A stretch of DNA of 20,797 nt from Chloroflexota bacterium (GTDB lineage: Bacteria > Chloroflexota > Dehalococcoidia > DSTF01 > RBG-16-68-14), in the NCBI GenBank assembly GCA_022563135.1, contig JADFNZ010000009.1, positions 1-20,797 of the forward strand. Reading direction: 5' to 3'. Below, in pieces: positions 13,496 through 20,797 of this stretch; the stretch's first letter is position 1, and every line of letters starts with the position of its first letter. The notes under the pieces are model-generated. The model had not been told where the DNA came from. It saw nothing but the letters and a program-made list of their open reading frames with translations, and searched no databases. A program made the position numbers and the translations under genes.

Positions 13496-14929
13496 GTGGC
13501 AGACACCGACCTACACGCACAATCAGCGCTCGCGGTCGCGGATGCGATCCGGCGGCGCTCGATCTCGCCGGTCGAGGTCGTCGACGCCGCGCTGGCGCGC
13601 ATCGAGCGGCTCAACTCCGCCTACAACGCCTATCTGACGGTCTGTGGCGAGGAGGCGCGCGCGCAGGCGAAGCAGGCGGAGGAGGCGGTGACGAGAGGCG
13701 ACGAGCTTGGCCCGCTGCACGGCGTCCCGGTCTCGGTCAAGGACCTGCTGTACACAAAGGGCATCCGCAGCACGGGCGGCTCGGCCGTCTACGACGGGTT
13801 CGTGCCCGACTTCGATACGCCGCTCGTGGCGAGGCTACGTGAGGCAGGTGCGATCATCCTCGGCAAGACGAACACACCGGAGTTCGGCGTCATCCCGACG
13901 ACCGAGAACAGGCTGGGCGAGCCCTGCCGCAACCCCTGGGACCGCAGCCGCACCACCGGCGGCTCGAGCGGGGGTGCCGCCGTCGCGGCCCTGCTCGGCC
14001 TGGGCGCGCTCCACATCGGCTCGGACGGCGGCGGCTCCATCCGCATCCCGTCCTCCTTCTGCGGCGTCTTCGGGCTGAAGCCTACTATCGGCAGGGTGCC
14101 GCCGTACACGAAGGAGTGGGGCGGCTACGGGGCGTGGCCCTCTATGGCACAGGCCGGGCCGATAGCGCGCACCGTGGAGGACGCCGCGCTGCTGCTCGAT
14201 GTCATCGCTGGCCCTGCGCAGGGCGACCCGTTCGCGCTGCCGGCGGCGGAGGAGTCGTTTCGCCCCGCTGAGCGCGACCAGCTGCGCTTGCGGATCGCCT
14301 GGTCGCCCGACCTCGGCGGCGCGACGGTCGATCCCGAGGTGCGCAGCATCTGCGAGGCCGCCGCGAAACGGTTCGCCGGCCTCGGCTGCGAGGTGGAGGA
14401 GGCGGGCCCGGAGATCGACGGCGCGGCTCTCGGCGGCACCTTCCTCCCGATCGCGGCCGCTGGCGACGCCGTCTCGCACGGGTCGCTGCTGGAGGAGCAC
14501 CGTGAGCAGCTCTGCGACTACACGGCTCGCTTCCTGGAGGCCGGCATGAAGATCACCGGCCCGCAGTATCTACAGGCGGAGCGCGAGCGGGTGAAGATCT
14601 GGCGAACTATGGATGATTTCCTCTCGCGATACGACCTGCTGCTCACGCCGGTGCTGGCGACGCCCGCCTTCCCGATCGACCAGCCGCCCACGGTCATCGA
14701 CGGCACGGAGGTGCGACCGATGGCATGGACGCCCTTTACCATGGTCTGCAACCTGACCGGCCAGCCGGCGGCCTCTCTACCATGCGGCTGGACGTCCGAT
14801 GGACTACCGGTCGGGCTGCACCTCATCGCGCGCGCCTTTCGCGAGCGGACGATCCTCGAAGCGGCGCTCGCGTTTCAACGGGCGCACCCCTGGCAGGAGC
14901 GGCAGCCGCCTGAGGCCCCGGCCGCGTGA
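13496..14929 (+). CDS. Amidase signature family hydrolase
   Basis: 477 residues, cytosolic. The Ser-cisSer-Lys triad is intact: Lys82 in VSVKDLL, cis-Ser157 in TTGGSSGGAA and nucleophile Ser181 in GSDGGGSIRIPSSFCG. The spacings (75 and 24 residues) are the same as in FAAH. The family hydrolyses carboxylic amides to acid and ammonia. A GatA role in tRNA amidation is not supported, because gatB and gatC are not adjacent and the C-terminal region is of the generic amidase type. The substrate is unknown. The gene starts at a GTG with a good ribosome site and overlaps the following hydrolase gene by four bases (GTGA), so the two proteins are probably made together and may act on linked substrates. 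Confidence 0.92.
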   Translation: MADTDLHAQSALAVADAIRRRSISPVEVVDAALARIERLNSAYNAYLTVCGEEARAQAKQAEEAVTRGDELGPLHGVPVSVKDLLYTKGIRSTGGSAVYDGFVPDFDTPLVARLREAGAIILGKTNTPEFGVIPTTENRLGEPCRNPWDRSRTTGGSSGGAAVAALLGLGALHIGSDGGGSIRIPSSFCGVFGLKPTIGRVPPYTKEWGGYGAWPSMAQAGPIARTVEDAALLLDVIAGPAQGDPFALPAAEESFRPAERDQLRLRIAWSPDLGGATVDPEVRSICEAAAKRFAGLGCEVEEAGPEIDGAALGGTFLPIAAAGDAVSHGSLLEEHREQLCDYTARFLEAGMKITGPQYLQAERERVKIWRTMDDFLSRYDLLLTPVLATPAFPIDQPPTVIDGTEVRPMAWTPFTMVCNLTGQPAASLPCGWTSDGLPVGLHLIARAFRERTILEAALAFQRAHPWQERQPPEAPAA

Positions 14930-15783
14930 CGTCGCCGCCGGCCCAGCACGAGGGCACGTTTGTGGCGGACGATGGGCTGCGCCTCTTCGAGCGCTGGTGG
15001 TCTCCCGCAGGCGCGCCTAAGGCCGCCATCGCCATCGTCCACGGCTACGCGGAGCACAGCGGACGGTACGATCACGCCGGCCGGTTCCTTGCCGACCGCG
15101 GCTACGCCGTCGACGCGTTCGACCTGCGCGGTCACGGCCGCTCTGCAGGCGCCCGCGTCTTCGTCCGCTCGAACGGCGAGTATCTTGCGGACCTCGGTGT
15201 TTTCCTCGCGCGTGTTCGGGAACGCTACCCGGAGGCGCCGCTGTTCCTCCTCGGCCACAGCATGGGCGGCGCGATCGTCACGCTGGCGGTGCTACGCGGG
15301 CTGGAAGGCGTCGCGGGCGTGGTACTGAGCGGGCCGAGCCTGCGGGCGCGGCAGGCGACGCCACGCCTTGTGCAGGAGCTCCTGCTGCTCGTCGCGCGGC
15401 TGGCCCCCGGGCTGCGGCTCGGCAAGCTCGATGCGGCCGACGTCTCCCGCGACCCCGAGGTCGTTGCGCGCTACGACGGCGACCCGCTCGTCTACCGCGG
15501 CCGTATGCCGCTCGGGACGCTGGCAGCCATGGTACGCGCCGGGCGCGAGATCACGCGGCGGATGGAGGAGTTCTCGCTACCTGTCCTTCTGATGCACGGC
15601 AGCGCGGACAACCTGACGCATCCGGACGGCAGCCGGGAGCTGTACGAGCGCGCCTCGGCGGCCGATAAGACGCTCAAGCTCTACGATGGCCTCTACCACG
15701 AGATCCTGAACGAGCCGGAGAAGGACCAGGTGCTGGCCGACCTGGCGGCCTGGCTGGACGCGCGCGTCGCGGCGCCGGACTAG
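14926..15783 (+). CDS. Alpha/beta hydrolase, monoacylglycerol lipase / PldB-like
   Basis: 285 residues, no signal peptide. The family is Hydrolase_4 (serine aminopeptidase S33-like). The nucleophile is Ser112 in GHSMGG, the acid Asp228 in MHGSADNLTHPDG, and the base His258 in YDGLYHEILNEPE, in the order and spacing of human and bacterial monoacylglycerol lipases. The oxyanion segment IVHGYAEHSGRYDH (38-51) and DLRGHGRSAG (67-76) are also typical. It probably hydrolyses monoacylglycerols, lysophospholipids or related esters. The GTG start overlaps the amidase stop as GTGA and has no independent strong ribosome site, which fits coupled translation. Confidence 0.9.
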   Translation: MTSPPAQHEGTFVADDGLRLFERWWSPAGAPKAAIAIVHGYAEHSGRYDHAGRFLADRGYAVDAFDLRGHGRSAGARVFVRSNGEYLADLGVFLARVRERYPEAPLFLLGHSMGGAIVTLAVLRGLEGVAGVVLSGPSLRARQATPRLVQELLLLVARLAPGLRLGKLDAADVSRDPEVVARYDGDPLVYRGRMPLGTLAAMVRAGREITRRMEEFSLPVLLMHGSADNLTHPDGSRELYERASAADKTLKLYDGLYHEILNEPEKDQVLADLAAWLDARVAAPD

Positions 15784-15831
15784 CGAACGTCTCCCTGTTC
15801 GTTGGCGCGCGCGCCCGCACTCCGTTCGCCG

Positions 15832-15840
15832 TGCTACGCT
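15832..15840 (+). promoter_or_regulatory. Candidate extended -10 before the small membrane protein gene
   Basis: TGC-TACGCT has the extended TGn element and 4/6 of the hexamer; a second -10-like TACAGT follows at 15842-15847. It is located about 50-60 bases before the preferred ATG. Weak, motif-based. Confidence 0.25.
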
Positions 15841-15899
15841 TTACAGTAACAGTGCTCGGAGCTCGCTCTGAGCGCAGTGGAGTAGCCGAGAGGGCCAGT

Positions 15900-16187
15900 A
15901 TGGTACTACTACTGTTCGGAACGATAGCAGTGGCGATGATGCTGCTAATGTATACGCTGGAAGAGCGCGCGCACTGGTTCGTGCTCGGCTTCGCGCTGGC
16001 CAGCGCTCTCGCCGCGGCCTACGGCGTGCTCATCGAGGCGTGGCCGTTCGCCGTCATCGAGGCGTTGTGGTCAGTGATCGCCCTGCGCCGCTGGTGGCGC
16101 AGATACTCGACGCGCGTGTTGCATGACGGGGGTGAGCCGCAGATGGTGAGTGCAGGCCAAGTGGGCACGGACCGTGGTCGCGATTAG
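15900..16187 (+). CDS. Small membrane protein of unknown function
   Basis: 95 residues. Hydrophobic segments at about 1-20 (MVLLLFGTIAVAMMLLMYTL), 26-46 (HWFVLGFALASALAAAYGVL) and 48-64 (EAWPFAVIEALWSVIAL) are followed by a basic RRWWRRY stop and a polar tail. The pattern LEERAHWFVLGFA..SA..AAYG..I.AWPFAVIEALWS..ALRRW resembles small uncharacterised membrane proteins of many bacteria, but I cannot name a family. ATG 15900 is preferred because the helix begins there; GTG 15831 would add 23 polar residues. The ribosome site GAGAGG is weak. Its stop is one base from the stop of the convergent DinB-like gene. Confidence 0.65.
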   Translation: MVLLLFGTIAVAMMLLMYTLEERAHWFVLGFALASALAAAYGVLIEAWPFAVIEALWSVIALRRWWRRYSTRVLHDGGEPQMVSAGQVGTDRGRD

Positions 16188-16188
16188 G

Positions 16189-16629
16189 CTACGGCGTCGC
16201 GTCGGCGATGTAGCTCCGGTGAGCCGCGTAGTGCTCCGAACCGTCCGCGCCGGCGAACGCTCGGACGGCGTCGTCCCAGCGGTCCGCTGGGACCGCCTCG
16301 AAGGCTCGTAGCCGCCGTTCGAATGCCTGCTGGGCCCGCGCCCGCGCATCAGCATGGCTCAAGCCGCTGTCTTCCTGCTGCCAGCGGGCGTTGATCTCGT
16401 CGTCTGTGCCTTCGATTGTGGTCAGCTCCCGGCCGGCGAGGAAGGCCTCGAACTGGCCGGTGGAGTGCTCGATCCAGCGGGCGAGGTGAGCGTAGACGTC
16501 GCGGCTCGTCCACGCCGGCGAGGTGGGGTCGTGGAGCGCGCCGTCAGGGTGCGCTTCGAGGACTTCGACGAGCGCCTCCCACTCGGCGCGATCCTCGCGC
16601 AGCATCTCTGCAACGGCTTCGGTATTCAT
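16189..16629 (-). CDS. DinB-like / ClbS-DfsB family four-helix protein
   Basis: 146 residues, soluble. The layout fits a DinB-type four-helix bundle: helix 1 with EMLREDRAEWEALVEVLEA; WTSRDVYAHLARWIEHSTG carrying a candidate metal-ligand His; and a C-terminal EHYAAHRSYI motif with further His residues. The TSPAWTSRDVYAHLA segment is like that of the mycothiol-dependent maleylpyruvate isomerase / DUF1706 branch. Members are thiol- or metal-dependent enzymes or resistance proteins; the substrate is unknown. The true start is ATG 16629, with GGGAGGGAG 7 bases upstream. A longer frame to 16830 would begin with an unlikely Arg-rich stretch. It has its own promoter at 16703-16731. Confidence 0.75.
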   Translation of the reverse strand: MNTEAVAEMLREDRAEWEALVEVLEAHPDGALHDPTSPAWTSRDVYAHLARWIEHSTGQFEAFLAGRELTTIEGTDDEINARWQQEDSGLSHADARARAQQAFERRLRAFEAVPADRWDDAVRAFAGADGSEHYAAHRSYIADATP

Positions 16630-16636
16630 CAGATGG

Positions 16637-16646
16637 CTCCCTCCCT
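16637..16646 (-). promoter_or_regulatory. Ribosome binding site deciding the DinB-like start
   Basis: AGGGAGGGAG on the minus strand, 7 bases before ATG 16629. It supports the short form of the protein over the 213-residue open frame. Confidence 0.7.
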
Positions 16647-16702
16647 GCGCAAGATCCTGGCGCTCGTTCGTTGCGCCTCGGAGCTGGTCATCGGACAGCC
16701 GG

Positions 16703-16731
16703 ACTATACAGCGCGGCGATCCTCGTGACCA
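16703..16731 (-). promoter_or_regulatory. Promoter of the DinB-like gene
   Basis: On the minus strand TGGTCA (16731-16726, 4/6) and TATAGT (16708-16703, 5/6) are separated by 17 bases, with TG directly before the -10. The start is expected near 16696, a leader of about 67 bases. It lies between the lipoprotein stop (16743) and the DinB-like ATG. Confidence 0.5.
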
Positions 16732-16742
16732 AGTCCGTCGCG

Positions 16743-18191
16743 TCAGCACTCGTGGCTCGCCTGAGCGGACACGCGCACCGTCGCGGACTCCTCGCCGGAG
16801 CCGAAGACTAGGGCTGCGGCCTCTCCGCAATCGAGCAAAAAGACGGCCCGGCCAGTGTCGTTCACCTGGGGTAGTGCCGATGGTTCGTACGCGCTGCCGG
16901 AGCGCCGCCAGAGGATGACGTCCGGTTCGCCCTCGGTCTCCAGCGCGATCGCTAGCTGCTGGTCATCTGGCGCCTCGATCGGCAGGACGAGGCCCGCCAG
17001 GGGCGGTAAAACGTACTCCTGCGCTCCGGCGTCGACGGCGAAGGTCGCTGCCTCTGGGCAGGAGAGCTCGGCGGCGAGCGGGTAGCTCTGCAGGAGCCGG
17101 TATGAGCTCGCATACTGAGCCAATAGTTCGCTCAGGGGCGCGCCGGCCAGTGCGCGCAGCGCGTCGATCGGGTTGCCGCCCCGCTGCCGCTCCAAGAGCT
17201 GCCGGACGAACCCCGGCGCGCGCGTTTCCATGAACGCGACGAACGTCCAGTTGTGGTACTCGTTGATACCGCGCGTGTCGGTGATGCCGCGCCGGTAGTT
17301 CCCGCAGGAGGTGTCGATGTGAGGGCGTGCCGCCCCCAGGCCGAGGCGCTGGATGGTGACGTACTCTGCGGTCGCCTCTCGAATCCACGTCGTTGCCGTC
17401 CCGGTGTCGAGCTGTGCGCGCTGCTGCGAGAGGTGGAAGAGCTCGTGCGTGACGGCCGCCGCGATCGCCTCCGGCGCCGGTTCCAGACGGTTGCTCAGGA
17501 GTATCGCCGTGCCCACGTTCGATGGCTGAACGAGCCCCGGGCCGCCCACGAGCGGCCGCAGGTAGACGCGCTGCGGGCCACCGAGCTCGTCCACAGGATT
17601 GGGGTAGCCGCTCTCGATAAGCCACGCGCGAGCGGCTTCAAGCTCAACCTGCAGCAGCGCGACGAGCGTCGCCGTTGCGCCCTCCGGGGCGTCCGCTTCT
17701 GCAACATAACGTATCTCGTAGCTGCCCGCCGAGCTGCGTGCGACGGTCCAGTAGTCGGTGGGAACGGCGGCGGCGAAAAGGCCGGGACCGCGGCTCTGTA
17801 TCGATAGGGTGCTGCGCGCTGCGTCGTAGGCAACTTCGTCGGCGAGCGTCCAGAACGGCGCTCCGTCCAGCGCGGCAGGCTGGTACGCGGCGATGCCGAG
17901 CTGATCCGGCGTCACACCATCGGGTAGATCGCTAGGGACGGGTATCTCGACTGTGAACGTTTCACCCTCGCTCAGGCTGGACGGGGCGATCTCCCAGCCG
18001 GGCCCTACGATATCGAAGCCGGGTTCGCGCTCAGGCGGCAGCGACTGGGCGCGCGAGATGGCGTATGCTTGGGCGTTTGGCGTTTGGTCCGCGGCTGGCA
18101 GGAGTGAGCCGGTAGGAGCAGGCGCGCCGCTGCCGCAGGCGGCCAACGTGAAGGCGCCCGCAGCCAGGGCGGCAGGGAGAAGGAATCTCAC
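16743..18191 (-). CDS. Lipoprotein with a gluzincin (HExxH-x18-E) metalloprotease domain
   Basis: 482 residues. A lipoprotein signal ends in the lipobox LAAC with Cys19, followed by a Pro/Ala-rich linker, so the protein sits on the outer face of the membrane. Residues about 50-145 form a beta-rich domain. The peptidase domain has His249-Glu250-x2-His253 in VTHELFHLSQ and Glu272 in WIREATAEY, exactly 18 residues after the second His. This is the zinc site of M1/M4-like gluzincins, with the WxxEgxAeY-type third-ligand helix. The C-terminal part (about 375-482) is a beta-sandwich-like domain with Cys at the end. I cannot assign a MEROPS family. The start is GTG 18191, 9 bases after the stop of the ATPase gene, with GAGG 6 bases upstream. 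Cotranscription with the amino-acid transporter suggests that it releases peptides or amino acids for import. Confidence 0.82.
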   Translation of the reverse strand: MRFLLPAALAAGAFTLAACGSGAPAPTGSLLPAADQTPNAQAYAISRAQSLPPEREPGFDIVGPGWEIAPSSLSEGETFTVEIPVPSDLPDGVTPDQLGIAAYQPAALDGAPFWTLADEVAYDAARSTLSIQSRGPGLFAAAVPTDYWTVARSSAGSYEIRYVAEADAPEGATATLVALLQVELEAARAWLIESGYPNPVDELGGPQRVYLRPLVGGPGLVQPSNVGTAILLSNRLEPAPEAIAAAVTHELFHLSQQRAQLDTGTATTWIREATAEYVTIQRLGLGAARPHIDTSCGNYRRGITDTRGINEYHNWTFVAFMETRAPGFVRQLLERQRGGNPIDALRALAGAPLSELLAQYASSYRLLQSYPLAAELSCPEAATFAVDAGAQEYVLPPLAGLVLPIEAPDDQQLAIALETEGEPDVILWRRSGSAYEPSALPQVNDTGRAVFLLDCGEAAALVFGSGEESATVRVSAQASHEC

Positions 18192-18200
18192 CCCGGGCCT

Positions 18201-18965
18201 CTACAGGACCTGCGAAAGAAAGAGCTTCGTCCGTTCTTCCTGAGGGTTCTCGAAGAAGTGCTCCGGTGTGCCTTCCTCGACAATCATGCCTTCGTCGAAG
18301 AACAGGAAGCGCTCCGCCACCTCCTTTGCGAATCCCATCTCGTGCGTTATGACGATCATCGTCATGCCGGACTCCGCCAGCTCGCGTATCACGTCCAGCA
18401 CCTCTTTGATCATCTCAGGGTCGAGCGCGGAGGTGGGCTCGTCGAACAGCATGATCTTCGGCTGCATCGCCAGTGCCCGCGCGATGGCGACGCGCTGCTG
18501 CTGGCCGCCGGAGAGCTGCGCCGGGTACTTGTCGATCTGTTCGGGAATGCCGACGCGTGTGAGGAGGCGTTCAGCCGCATCGTTCGCTTCCGCCTTGCGC
18601 AGGTGGCGGACGTGTGAGAGCGCGAGCGTGATGTTCCTGCGCACGGTGAGATGAGGAAAGAGGTTGAACTGCTGGAAGACCATGCCGACCTCAGACCGCA
18701 CCTTTTCCAGGTTGCGCAGGTCATTGTTCAGCTCTACGCCGTCGATGATGATCCGTCCAGCGTCGTGCTCTTCCAGGCGGTTGAGGGTGCGGATGAACGT
18801 CGACTTGCCGGATCCGGACGGCCCGAAGATGACGACGACTTCGCCCTCTCTGACGGACGTCGTGATGCCGCGCAGCGCCTGAAAGTCGCCGAACCACTTC
18901 GTTACGCCCTCGCAGACGATGATAAAATCGCCGTTGCTCCCTGGGCTATGACTCGTCTCAGACAT
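18201..18965 (-). CDS. aapP: Polar amino-acid ABC transporter ATP-binding protein (AapP/GlnQ type)
   Basis: 254 residues, cytosolic ATPase subunit of an L-amino-acid importer. It has a complete set of motifs: Walker [10 protein letters not shown] (48-56), Q-loop [12 protein letters not shown] (about 96-107), signature LSGGQQQR (151-158), Walker [14 protein letters not shown] (about 171-183) and H-loop His208 in [21 protein letters not shown] and the [12 protein letters not shown](E)R stretch are specific to the GlnQ/AapP group. ATG 18965 is chosen; two tandem GTG codons just upstream (18974) are alternatives adding three residues, and the ribosome site is weak either way. It follows the permease gene by 18 bases. 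Confidence 0.94.
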   Translation of the reverse strand: MSETSHSPGSNGDFIIVCEGVTKWFGDFQALRGITTSVREGEVVVIFGPSGSGKSTFIRTLNRLEEHDAGRIIIDGVELNNDLRNLEKVRSEVGMVFQQFNLFPHLTVRRNITLALSHVRHLRKAEANDAAERLLTRVGIPEQIDKYPAQLSGGQQQRVAIARALAMQPKIMLFDEPTSALDPEMIKEVLDVIRELAESGMTMIVITHEMGFAKEVAERFLFFDEGMIVEEGTPEHFFENPQEERTKLFLSQVL

Positions 18966-18983
18966 CGTCACCACGCATCACCG

Positions 18984-20228
18984 CTAGCGCTCGCCGACGC
19001 CCAAGTTCCGCTCGAGTTGCTGGCTCGCTCGCGACATGGAGAACGCAACGATCCAGTATATCAGCGCTGCGAAGAGTAGCACCTCCGCTTGCCTGCCGAT
19101 GAAGTCCTGCTGCGCCGTTACCTGTCGCGTCACGCCGAGCAGGTCTGTGAGGCCGGCGACGGCTACGAGCGATGTGTCCTTGAAGAGGCTGATGAACTGG
19201 CCGACGATCGCGGGGATGACGGCGCGCAGCGCCTGTGGCAGCACGATGAACGCCAGGATTCTCGTCGTGCTCAATCCCAGCGCCTTGGCCGCCTCAACCT
19301 GGCCTCGTGGTACCGCCTGCAGTCCGCCGCGAATGATCTCCGCCAGGTAGGCGGCGGAGAAGAGCGTGATCGCCGCCAGCGCGCGGATGACGTTGTCCAT
19401 CTCATAACCGGTGAGCGGGACCTCCTGGCCGAAGACGGAGATGTCCAGACCGAAAATCGAGAGATTTCTCTCCGGCTCGATCATGAGGGGCAGGATGAAT
19501 TGCGCCATGAAGAGGAGCGTGATGAGCGGGACACCGCGAATCACCTCGATGTAGCCGACACAGATGATGCGGATGGCAGGGAAGGTGCTCGCCCGGCCGA
19601 GAGCGAGCAGCATACCCAGCGGGAATGAGGCCACGATGCCGACCAGGGCCAGGATCAGCGTCAGCAACAGGCCGCCCCAGAGGAGCCGCGGCACGTCGCC
19701 CAGGACGAACATCGCGACGGAGAAGGCGACGATCCAGCCGACGATAGTGAGCGTCCGCACCTGATCGAGGAAGCGCGTAGGCGCCAGCACGACACGAGCG
19801 AATACGTGTGTGAGCGCAAAGAGACCGACCGCGCCTCCAGTCAGGGCTGTTACGCTACCGAGTCCGATGAAGAAGAACACGGGGATCAGTAGGATCGCCA
19901 GCACGGCTGCGGCTCGCAGGCCGGGCTTGCTCCAGAGGCCCAGGCTCCATCCGCTCATCCCGGCGAGGATGTAGACGGCGATCCAGACTCGAAAGAGATC
20001 ACCTTCCGGAAACCGGCCGACGAAGAAGAGCCGCCGGTTTGTCGCGACGACCTCCCAATCTGCTGAGGCCAGCACGAACCGTGCCACGCCGAAGAAGGCG
20101 AACCCAATCACGGCGGATGTCACCACGGTGAGCACAACGTTTGCTGGGCTGCTGAACAGATTCTCGTAGGCCCAGCGCCGCGCGGTGCGCAGGGTAATCG
20201 GGGTGGCCGTTCTAGCAGAGACGGTCAT
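18984..20228 (-). CDS. aapM: General L-amino-acid ABC transporter permease (AapM type)
   Basis: 414 residues, an integral membrane subunit with about eight hydrophobic segments. It has the long AapM-type N-terminal extension (about residues 1-195) before the core permease domain. The EAA loop that docks on the ATPase begins at Glu312, EAAKALGLSTTRILAFIVLPQ. YIEVIRGVPLITLLFMAQF and FKDTSLVAVAGLTDLL are typical of the His/Glu/Gln/Arg-type permease family. ATG 20228 lies two bases after the stop of the upstream permease gene (TAACGATG), with no separate ribosome site, so coupling is likely. Confidence 0.93.
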   Translation of the reverse strand: MTVSARTATPITLRTARRWAYENLFSSPANVVLTVVTSAVIGFAFFGVARFVLASADWEVVATNRRLFFVGRFPEGDLFRVWIAVYILAGMSGWSLGLWSKPGLRAAAVLAILLIPVFFFIGLGSVTALTGGAVGLFALTHVFARVVLAPTRFLDQVRTLTIVGWIVAFSVAMFVLGDVPRLLWGGLLLTLILALVGIVASFPLGMLLALGRASTFPAIRIICVGYIEVIRGVPLITLLFMAQFILPLMIEPERNLSIFGLDISVFGQEVPLTGYEMDNVIRALAAITLFSAAYLAEIIRGGLQAVPRGQVEAAKALGLSTTRILAFIVLPQALRAVIPAIVGQFISLFKDTSLVAVAGLTDLLGVTRQVTAQQDFIGRQAEVLLFAALIYWIVAFSMSRASQQLERNLGVGER

Positions 20229-20230
20229 CG

Positions 20231-20797
20231 TTACGTCGTCACAATCTGCATGCGTCGGTTCAGCAGGTTCATCACGAGCGAGATCAGCAGGCTCATCGTG
20301 AGGTAGGTCAGCATCACAAGGAGAATGAGGGGCACGGCCTGGCCGGTCTGGTTCGTGGTGATTTGAGCGATCTTAAACACATCGGGGAAGGCGACGAAGA
20401 TGGCCAGGCTAGAGTTCTTGGTGAGGTTGAGATACTGGTTCGTCAGCGGCGGAATGAGGATGCGCATCGCCTGTGGCAGGATGACGAAGCGAAGGCGCTG
20501 CGCGGTAGAAAGACCCAGGGCCGCCGCCGCCTCCGTCTGGCCCTTCGAGATCGCAAGGATGCTGCCTCGCACGGTCTCGGCGATGAACGTGCCTGTGTAG
20601 ACGACCAGCCCGATCAGAAGCGCGATGAACTCCGGGCTGAAGGTGAGCCCGCCGATTACGCGCCGCTCCTCGATCTGTGGCCGGTCGAAGTCGAGCGGGC
20701 CTCCGGTCAGAAAGAAGCCGGCAACTGCGATCGAGGAGAATATGCCAAGCGCCCACCACCACGGGTGGCTTGGCCGGCCGGTGTCTTCCTCGCGCCT
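20231..20797 (-). CDS. aapQ: General L-amino-acid ABC transporter permease (AapQ type), 5' partial
   Basis: The frame runs in from the right edge and stops at TAA 20233-20231, giving 189 visible C-terminal residues and no start. The visible part starts REEDTGRPSHPWW, then one hydrophobic segment, a periplasmic loop LDFDRPQIEERRVIGG, and the core permease domain. The EAA loop reads GQTEAAAALGLSTAQRLR followed by FVILPQAMRILIPPLTNQY. LNLTKNSSLAI and the TTNQTGQA element are diagnostic of AapQ. It pairs with AapM to form the channel. The substrate-binding subunit (AapJ-like) is not downstream, so it may lie upstream, outside the window. Confidence 0.92.
   Translation of the reverse strand, partial: RREEDTGRPSHPWWWALGIFSSIAVAGFFLTGGPLDFDRPQIEERRVIGGLTFSPEFIALLIGLVVYTGTFIAETVRGSILAISKGQTEAAAALGLSTAQRLRFVILPQAMRILIPPLTNQYLNLTKNSSLAIFVAFPDVFKIAQITTNQTGQAVPLILLVMLTYLTMSLLISLVMNLLNRRMQIVTT

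Noticed and set aside
1..20797. tRNA or rRNA genes, CRISPR arrays and insertion sequences
   Set aside because: Read on both strands without finding any cloverleaf arms, short regularly spaced repeats or transposase frames.

Overview
The window is about 20.8 kb of GC-rich bacterial DNA (roughly 65% G+C by eye), densely packed with genes on both strands. The most diagnostic gene is a full-length archaellin (archaeal-type flagellin) at 11978-12565, sitting among ordinary bacterial housekeeping and transport genes. From memory, archaellum genes in bacteria are best known from Chloroflexota. Together with the Aap-type amino-acid transporter, CDP-alcohol phosphotransferase and sulfotransferase, this makes a Chloroflexota-like genome the best guess. 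That assignment is an inference; there is no rRNA or marker gene to test it.

Layout from left to right: (1) the 3' end of a cell-surface protein with InlB-like repeats (1-291); (2) a Lon-like protease with a Ser-Lys dyad (445-2904), convergent with an AcnA-type aconitase (2929-5619, minus); (3) an accessory patch (5820-7260) holding a small zinc-ribbon protein and an unrecognised SH3-like protein that is flanked by two imperfect 37-38 bp direct repeats; (4) a membrane-anchored CopC-like protein (7367-8059, minus); (5) a probable minus-strand operon, crotonase > asparagine synthetase (asnB) > CDP-alcohol phosphotransferase (11725-8240), with a recognisable promoter and an ATGA overlap; (6) the archaellin gene, preceded by an array of A(C/T)CCCTA boxes and followed by a strong intrinsic terminator; (7) a sulfotransferase (minus) divergent from an amidase > monoacylglycerol-lipase-like hydrolase pair with a GTGA overlap; (8) a small membrane protein facing a DinB-like protein; (9) a minus-strand operon running in from the right edge: Aap-type permease Q (cut by the window) > permease M > ATPase P > lipoprotein gluzincin metalloprotease. 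The substrate-binding protein of this transporter is not in the window and may lie upstream, beyond the right edge.

Functional picture: the right-hand operon plausibly couples a surface peptidase to amino-acid uptake. The amidase/lipase pair looks catabolic. The crotonase/asnB/phosphotransferase set could serve lipid-linked or amidated metabolite synthesis, but its product cannot be read from the sequence. The archaellin unit looks monocistronic and separately regulated; no archaellum motor or assembly genes are present here. Gene calls are strong where catalytic motifs are intact. Promoter and operator calls are motif-based and tentative.
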